From contig CAXKVR010000177.1 in assembly GCA_964058845.1 (NCBI GenBank), positions 1-53,100 of the forward strand: a DNA stretch of 53,100 bases, in the 5' to 3' direction. Both the position numbers and the translations under genes were made by a program. Below are positions 46,710 through 53,100 of the stretch, one piece after another. The number at the start of each line of letters is the position of its first letter. The stretch's first letter is position 1. Below the pieces are notes generated by a model. It ran no database searches and had not been told where the DNA came from. It saw nothing but the letters and a program-made list of their open reading frames with translations. Origin of the DNA: Carex sylvatica. Lineage: Eukaryota > Streptophyta > Magnoliopsida > Poales > Cyperaceae.

Positions 46710-46945
46710 GAATAAAACATATAAACCTCATGTACAAAAAATTAAAACATCAACAATAACATTTCAAAGCATATAAACCTCAACAATAACACTGCATTTA
46801 TAAAGCTCATTTATAAAGCATATAAACCTCATGTATAAAGAATTAAAACCTCAACAATAACATTTCAAAGCATATAAACCTCAACAATAATACTGCATTT
46901 ACAAAGCTCATTTATAAAGCATATAAACCTCATGTACAAAGCCTT
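46710..46945. repeat. 101-bp tandem repeat, about 2.3 copies
   Basis: ATTTCAAAGCATATAAACCT recurs at 46761 and 46862, and CATATAAACCTCATGTA recurs in register. Related short units also occur near 44905-44945 in the left part of the same inverted structure. Confidence 0.85.
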
Positions 46946-47399
46946 AAAAATTTTAATGGTTGTAGACTGAGATTTAAAAACTTAAAAATTTAAAGTGCTC
47001 ATGAGTTTTACTTTAAAAAAACAAATGACTTTAAAATTACTCAAAGGTATTTTTTTTATGAATCTTATGTAAAAGATCAAATCGAATAGAAAATGTTTGT
47101 ATTTTTAGATTCGTAAAATTCATCACAGATCATCAGAAAAATAAATTATAATGATCAGAAAAAAATAAAAAAGAGTGAGTGAAATGAATCTTTTCGTTTT
47201 TAGCTTAAAGAAAAAAGTAGTTAGGAGTTAAAACTATCCAAATTTAGAATTTTAATGCTTTCAGAGAGAATTTTAATGCTTGTGAGTAGCATTGTAAAAT
47301 GTTATAAACATAGCTTTAAATATTTTGATATTAGTGCTGAAAATAAAAATTAGACAACATTGAAAATTTTTATGTTAAACTACTTGGGGAATGCGCTCA

Positions 47400-48733
47400 G
47401 ATATGATGGCTCGGGATACCAGAATATTTTTCTTAATTAAATACGGATGAATAATATGTAGTTTAATATTTTTGGATATGAATTTAATTAGATACTGATT
47501 TACTCGAATACAATTTGAAAATTAAATGAATATGAATATAAATACTAATATATTTGAATATTACAATAAAAAATATTTCACGCTAAGATTATGTATGTTT
47601 CTAAGATCAACAACATAATATTCCATTACAAATTTTTAGATAAGAGCATATATTAGCTACCAAAAATCAATCGCCAATTGTCATCGTACCAAATCAAAAT
47701 ATACTAAAAGATTATAAATCTTACACGAGATAAAATATGAGTAAGTTTACAGATTATTAATTGGTTTGACAACAATGGTTAATATCAGGCTCTAAATTCA
47801 AGTTAACAATAATATGAATAATCTGAATACTAAATTAATATGGATTTCGAGGCATATCCTTAAAAAAAAAAAAAAATCTATACATATATTTACTCATATT
47901 TTTGAGTAAAATATATTTACTCATATAACCTAAGGTAAAATAATATTTCTTTTTAGATAAAGACCGTCTAATCAGAATCTGTACGAATATCATCAGAATC
48001 TGTACGATTATTAGAAGTTGTGTATTCTAATCGGATCAATTTGAATTCTGATCAGACAATCTAAATCTAAATCTGAATCTAAAAAGAACTACTCTGTTAC
48101 CTCAGAGGATATGGAATCCATCTTTACTGAATTGGTTAACAATTCAAGCACAAAAATATAAGGAGTCATCGTGATGATGAAGGGCCAAACAATAAAAAAC
48201 TAAAATTCACTATATACTGGAACTCAGAAGGGATGAATTAGATTTTGTTGTAAATAATGATACGAGTTTGTTAAACAAATAAGGTACTGTCAAGTGATTA
48301 ATTAAAAATAATCAGTTATAATAAAAAATAAATGAGTGATTAGTCAGAAAAATATGTGATAATTTTATTGTCATCAATAACTAATTGACCGATTAATATT
48401 TCTAAACAGCCGTTTTTTTTTTTTTGACCACACTGATACAACCTCGACCTTCAATTCATGATTGCAATGGTCAAGAATTTGCCAATTGGGTACGACTGGA
48501 GGAGATGAGGACCCACTAAATTACCGAATTGAGGTCTACATTCAAAGTACGAAATCAAAATCTGGTGAATCTGATACCTGCTTGATATGTGATATCCGAT
48601 ATGGTAATATGAATATGATAATACATACAGCCTTTTGAAAGCTTGCCTCTTGTTTTTTTACTAGGAAAAAAGAAGAAGAAAGCTTGCCTTTTGTTTTGTC
48701 GCTTCATGGCAACCTTATCCTCTACAGCACTTC
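47400..48733. other. AT-rich intergenic, no gene seen
   Basis: Only poly(A)/poly(T) runs, duplicated phrases such as AATCAGAATCTGTACGA near 47975-48010, and short ORFs. Confidence 0.5.
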
Positions 48734-48933
48734 GGAGTAGGCCCGATGCCCATTGGACCTACTTTGGCTCGATGGGTGATCTGGCCATCCAATTGCATCA
48801 AGAATCGTGTGCTCCGTATTAAAAGCCGTATGAGTTTTTATCAATTTCCGTGCGCACAGATATTAATGCTAATCGTACGGTGATAGAGCTAATTGAACCT
48901 AAAAGTAAGTTCAATGCCCATCGAACCTACTCC
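48734..48933. mobile_element. 200-bp MITE with about 31-bp terminal inverted repeats
   Basis: GGAGTAGGCCCGATGCCCAT...TACTTT at the left is the imperfect complement of AAAGTAAGTTCAATGCCCAT...CTACTCC at the right. No target duplication was resolved. There is no coding potential. Confidence 0.65.
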
Positions 48934-49587
48934 TATCCCTATTACAGAGGTACAGCTAATTTCCCACGTCATCCGCCCCCACCTCTCAGCCGCCCCCACC
49001 AACCTTCTCTCTTCCACGTGTCACATCCCAGCCTCGTGACAAGGTAGTGAGGTACACAGATTGTGTGGTCATGGACTCATGGTGCACCATATAGGTAATG
49101 TTCCATGCTGATTTAAAAGCCGAACCCACTGGATAATATAAATTTACTTCAAATTAATTAAGAAATCTAGAGGAGTAAGTTTTTCATGAAACTTGGTCAT
49201 TTTTGCTATCAAATTTAGTTATTAAATTAATATAAAAAAATTCCTGTTATGTTAATATTCAATTGTATATATTGTCCAGTGGACATGACGTTGTTGATAA
49301 TAATGTACGGCCTATATTAAAAAAAGAAAATTCAATAATAATATGTTGGATTGTTGTATCTTCTATATTAAAAAATATGAATATATAATTGTTTAATAAC
49401 AATAATAACACCGACAAACCAACAACAATATTTGATTGTATTTTTTACTATCATATTACATTTACATGTCTACTAAAATTTAATTGAGAAGTTTGTTGTT
49501 GTTTTTTCGTTGACACTATTTTAAGAAAAAATATATATTGTTAAAAATATTGAGCGATGAAATTTTGTCATATAACATATTTATCCG

Positions 49588-49912
49588 AGCATGTGATGTG
49601 TTCATCAAAAGAGTTTGATGAGTACAACTTTAAAAGTATACTGAATCGGTTTCAAACAACAATTTCAAATCATTAAATTTATGTACTTCGTGAGTGATGC
49701 ATGTACAGGCAAAATTTTGAAAGGTTCAAATTTATTTGCTACAAGGTTAAGTGTAAAAAAAAATGAACCTTTTATAAGTTGTTTTATAAATTCAAAATTT
49801 TCAAAATTTTACATGTAAATGCATAATTCAAGAAGTACATGGATTTAAATGGTATGGATTTATCGTTCGAAGCCGACGAAATGCTTATGGAGTTTGGTGA
49901 GCACATCACACC
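49588..49912. mobile_element. Foldback MITE, about 325 bp
   Basis: Outer ends TGTGATGTGTTCATCAAA (left) and TTTGGTGAGCACATCACA (right) are inverted. Deeper in the arms ATTTATGTACTTCGTGAG and AAAATTTTGAAA pair with TTCAAAATTTT and CAAGAAGTACATGGATTTA. It has no ORF. Confidence 0.65.
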
Positions 49913-50861
49913 CTAGCTTTGCTCTATTTATCATATTTAAAAATATCATAATATAGAATCGTCGATCTTTATTAATAGTGTGACATAATAATAATAAGTA
50001 AAGTTAAGTTGACTCATAAAAAATAGGAAAAATTAGTTATTTGCCACTTCAAAATCTTCAAATTTGAAAAATGACATCCCAAAATTTAAAATTATAATAA
50101 TGTCACTCTAAATTTCATTAATTTTTAATTTTGCCACTCTAAATAATTAATGACAGAAATATTCTCCCTTTCTCCCCCTCTTCTTCTTTTTTTCATTTTC
50201 GAGAGCTTTTTTTTCCAGTTTGCTGAGCGAATGCAGAGCCACTCAAAAGCTGTCTAATCTTTTTGCTAGAAACTAAACATGAAAAATATTTATTTTTATC
50301 ATTTGACGTTTTTTATTTTATCGTTTAATTTTTAATTTTAGGCATTAAGAAAGTCTTAATTTGTCACTTCACATTACATATGTAAACCTCTTCTGATCTA
50401 CTCGTGCTAATTATGCAGTAAACATGCTGTGGGGACTATTTAAAGATAAATTGAACAACTAGTATGAATTTCAATGGAATATGAATTGTTGCCTTCTTCG
50501 GTATAAAAAATTTCCTATCTCTGCATTTGATTTTGGATATCTAACTATGCTTCTAACTTCACACGTTAAGTATTTGAATTTCAAATTTAATATTTTGAAT
50601 TTGTTTTATATAAAAATAAAAGGTTAAAATTTTATGAAGAGCAAATATTAAAAAATATTATTTATTTGTAATTCGTAACTGAAAAAAAAAAAAAAACTGA
50701 TCTTAGTCAGAGAGATCGAGAAATTTGCAGGATCGGGAAACATTTTATTAGTGAACCAGGTGTATATGGATTATTCTTGGTAGGCGGCGTGACCAAGAAG
50801 GTTCTTTGGCCTGGGGTGCTAGAATTATTTGGCACGTGTCTCTGTCCCTCCTGCCACAAGA
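49913..50861. other. AT-rich intergenic, no gene seen
   Basis: No ORF, paired end or domain is recognised. Confidence 0.5.
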
Positions 50862-51078
50862 GTCCGCATCCTCTGGATTAACTCAAAAGAGCATCTTTTG
50901 AGTTAATAGATATCATCCGTCCGATTATAAACGGAGCTCATCCGGTCCTCCGCCTATAACATAGGAGGTCTTTAATTTTAGTGCTGATCTAAATTTGCAC
51001 GAATCTCAAAGCTTATCAGACGTTCCGGATACATTAACTCAAAAGATTCCTTTTTGAGTTAATGCAGAGGATACGAAT
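50862..51078. mobile_element. Small foldback element, 'GAATTC-CATCC' family, copy 4
   Basis: TCCGCATCCTCTGGATTAAC, then TCAAAA, pairs with TTTTGAGTTAATGCAGAGGA, then TACGAATT. The left arm itself holds a local hairpin AACTCAAAAGA/TCTTTTGAGTT. The interior TTTGCACGAATCTCAAAGC links it to the other copies. Confidence 0.75.
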
Positions 51079-51539
51079 TAACCCTTGTGCGGCTGTGCCG
51101 ACATGCTCACTTCTCAATTCATTTTATAATCGCGCTTGATTGAATTAATTATGTTACATTTACAATACTAGAAAAAACATGCATTATTTTTAATATTTAA
51201 TTTTTCTTATACACTAGTTTGATAGTCACATATAGCGCCTTGGTTCAGATGAACTGAATTTCGTGTGTGACCTTCTTTGTTTCCACGGACTAGCTTCTTC
51301 ACAAATAAATGCATTTTATTTAAAACTTAATCCATTGACACCAAAGTTGATCAAGTCCAATTTAGACTTCTGCAGGGAAAGTAGTGAATACATTCAGTAC
51401 TGACGCCGTACACTATTCATAATCATATGGTACTACTTTTCTCTATTTTTTACTTTTTTGTCTTTTCCGTAAAACACACGTCGAAGAACTCTACTGGACC
51501 TACTGGTTCATGTCTGTTAATTTCTTCAAGCATATGTTA

Positions 51540-52719
51540 CCGACATTTTTATTTTTACTCAAAAAAAAAATGATTTTATTAAAAATAACCACTGTTTTCA
51601 CTTTTTTTTAAAAATATCCGGCCCGTGGATATTTTCCACGGCCCGACTAAATTAATCCGGACCGTGAAAAAATTTCACGGGCCAGATTTCTTTTTTTTTT
51701 TTTTTGGATTTTTTTATTCCGGGCCGTGGAAAATATCCACGGTCCGAGAATATCTTTTTTTTTTTTTTTTTTTTTAAAGATTATGTTGTTTGGATTTAAA
51801 TTAGTTTGAATTGTTAAGTTGGAGGTTTGTATGAATTTTATTTGAATGAATTGTTAAGTTAGAGTGCTTCTGAATCCAACTTTGCACCTCTGGTTAATAT
51901 AGCAAAATATCTTCAAAAATCATGAAAATTGACCGACATGCAATCTTGACATCGTAGAACAAGACTGTGAAGTTTCATACAAAATTTAAAAACAGTTCGC
52001 GAGATATCATCTCTCAAATATTGCCCAACGACTGAAGGAGTGCTTCTGAGCCCAACTTTGCACCTCTGGTTAACATAACAAAACATCTTCAAAAATCATG
52101 AAAATTGACCGACATGCAGTCTTGACATCTTAGAACAAGACTGTGAAGTTTCATACAAAATCTCAAAACAGATCGCGAGATATCATATCTCAAAAATTAC
52201 CCCAACGACTGAAGGACAATTTTCATAATTTTTGAAGATGTTTTGCTATGTTAACCAGATGTGCAAAGTTGGGCTCAGAAGCACTTCTTTAGCAGTTGGG
52301 ATAATTTTTGAGAGATGATATTTCGCGATCTATTTTGAGATTTTGTATGAAACTTCACAGTCTTGTTCTAAGATGTCAAGACTGTATGTCGGTCAATTTT
52401 CATGATTTTTGAAGATGTTTTGTTATGTTAACCAGAGGTGCAAAGTTGGGCTCAGAAGCACTCTTTCAGTCGTTGGGGCAATATTTGAGAGATGATATCT
52501 CGCGAACTGTTTTTAAATTTTGTATGAAACTTCATAGTCTTGTTCTACGATGTCAAGATTGCATGTCGGTCAATTTTCATGATTTTTGAAGATATTTTGC
52601 TATGTTAACCAGAGGTGCAAAGTTGGACTCAGAAGCACTCTAACTTAACAATTCATTCAAATAAAATTCATACAAACCTCCAACTAAACAATTCAAACTA
52701 ATTTAAATCCAAACAACAT

Positions 52720-52756
<37 letters not shown>

Positions 52757-52958
52757 TGGACCGTGGATATTTTCCACGGCCCGGAATAAAAAAATCCAAA
52801 AAAAAAAAAAAATCTGGCCCGTGGAATTTTTCCACGGTCCGGATTAATTTAGTCGGGCCGTGGAAAATATTCACGGGCCGGGTATTTTTAAAAAAAAGTC
52901 AAAACAGTGGTTATTTTTAATAAAATCATTTTTTTTTGGGTAAAAATAAAAATGTCGG
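51540..52958. mobile_element. Long Mutator-like foldback element, 1419 bp, with inverted 176-bp repeats
   Basis: Nearly the whole element is one palindrome. The ends read CCGACATTTTTATTTTTAC and its complement. The flanks CATATGTTA (51531-51539) and CATCTGTTA (52959-52967) are a 9-bp target duplication with one mismatch. Each arm carries GC-rich hairpin modules of the type CCGTGG-ATATTTT-CCACGG among poly(A)/poly(T) runs, then two tandem 176-bp units. There is no transposase. Confidence 0.88.
51862..52640. repeat. Tandem 176-bp units in inverted orientation
   Basis: The unit beginning GAGTGCTTCTGA occurs at 51862 and 52038 on the plus strand, then as complements (ending AGAAGCACT...) to the right of the centre. 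A partial extra unit at about 52216-52286 breaks the symmetry. Conserved phrases are AACTTTGCACCTCTGGTTAA and GACTGTGAAGTTTCATACAA. Confidence 0.88.
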
Positions 52959-53100
52959 CATCTGTTATTCTGTTATAAAGGTGGACAGATAATTATAATT
53001 TTTTTTATGATAATAGAGGCGGATCAGCATAGTCTGATCTGAAATTTTAGAAATATTTTTCAAACTCTAATTGATTGTTAGATTGAATTTGTGATTCGTA

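Larger units (their letters stand above)
44447..47399. mobile_element. Large inverted structure, about 2.95 kb
   Basis: Arms of about 330 bp (44447-44775 and 47070-47399) are inverted copies. They share CCAAGTAGTTTAACA, TTTATAACATTTTACAATGC and ATAGTTTTAACTCCTAACTA at matching distances. Between them lie AGCATATAAACCTCATG tandem repeats and an LTR-like stretch. There is no transposase. The target duplication is not found, so the outer limits are approximate. Confidence 0.65.

Noticed and set aside
48850..49047. 65-codon ORF with Pro/His-rich end
   Set aside because: It overlaps the right arm of a small MITE and shows no domain.

Overview
This window is nuclear DNA of a flowering plant, most likely a eudicot. 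It is AT-rich, carries GT-AG introns, encodes plant-type proteins, holds a decayed fragment of plastid DNA inside an intron, and is packed with non-autonomous plant transposons. I could not fix the species. Five protein-coding genes can be supported, and three of them are multi-exon genes whose reading frames I joined exon by exon with consistent phases. They are: a small single-span membrane protein (13490-13780, +, with an intron in its 5' leader); a plastid-targeted conserved protein with a dinucleotide-binding-like N-terminus (17792-21626, +, five exons, 308 aa); a small lysine-rich protein (22863-23357, -, single exon, 164 aa); a RAD21/REC8-family cohesin kleisin (31144-36652, +, 13 exons, 797 aa); and a secreted A1-type aspartyl protease (37461-40487, -, three exons, 487 aa). 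The second and third genes are convergent, as are the fourth and fifth. Nothing suggests that the genes form a functional cluster.

Layout. 1-3129: gene-free, with a 63-bp tandem duplication and a hAT-type element with a perfect 8-bp target duplication. 3130-9915: one long, dead L1-type LINE with ORF1 (zinc knuckle), endonuclease, reverse transcriptase (YADD) and RNase H, an 11-A tail and 12-bp target duplications. Its 5' junction carries a 58-bp exact copy of nearby host DNA. 10258-17035: small foldback elements, the membrane-protein gene with a Tourist-like MITE in its leader intron, and a 22-bp minisatellite that has grown into 98/120-bp higher-order units. 17792-23357: two genes; intron 2 of the first holds plastid trnY and part of trnE plus a tRNA-derived SINE-like sequence. 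23424-30556: dense transposon territory, including nested and long foldback elements. 30780-40550: the kleisin and protease genes. 40800-53100: no convincing gene, but many foldback elements, a large inverted structure around an LTR-like sequence, and a 1.4-kb palindromic element near the right edge.

The most notable pattern is the number of foldback elements with 9-bp target duplications, a Mutator-like signature. Three are related 380-423 bp MITEs. Two are larger elements (1594 and 1419 bp) that share a terminal motif and carry GC-rich local hairpins inside AT-rich arms. None encodes a transposase. I found no single novel multi-gene system. The best leads are these foldback families, the filler DNA at the LINE junction, the internal protein repeats of the kleisin linker, and the hierarchical minisatellite.
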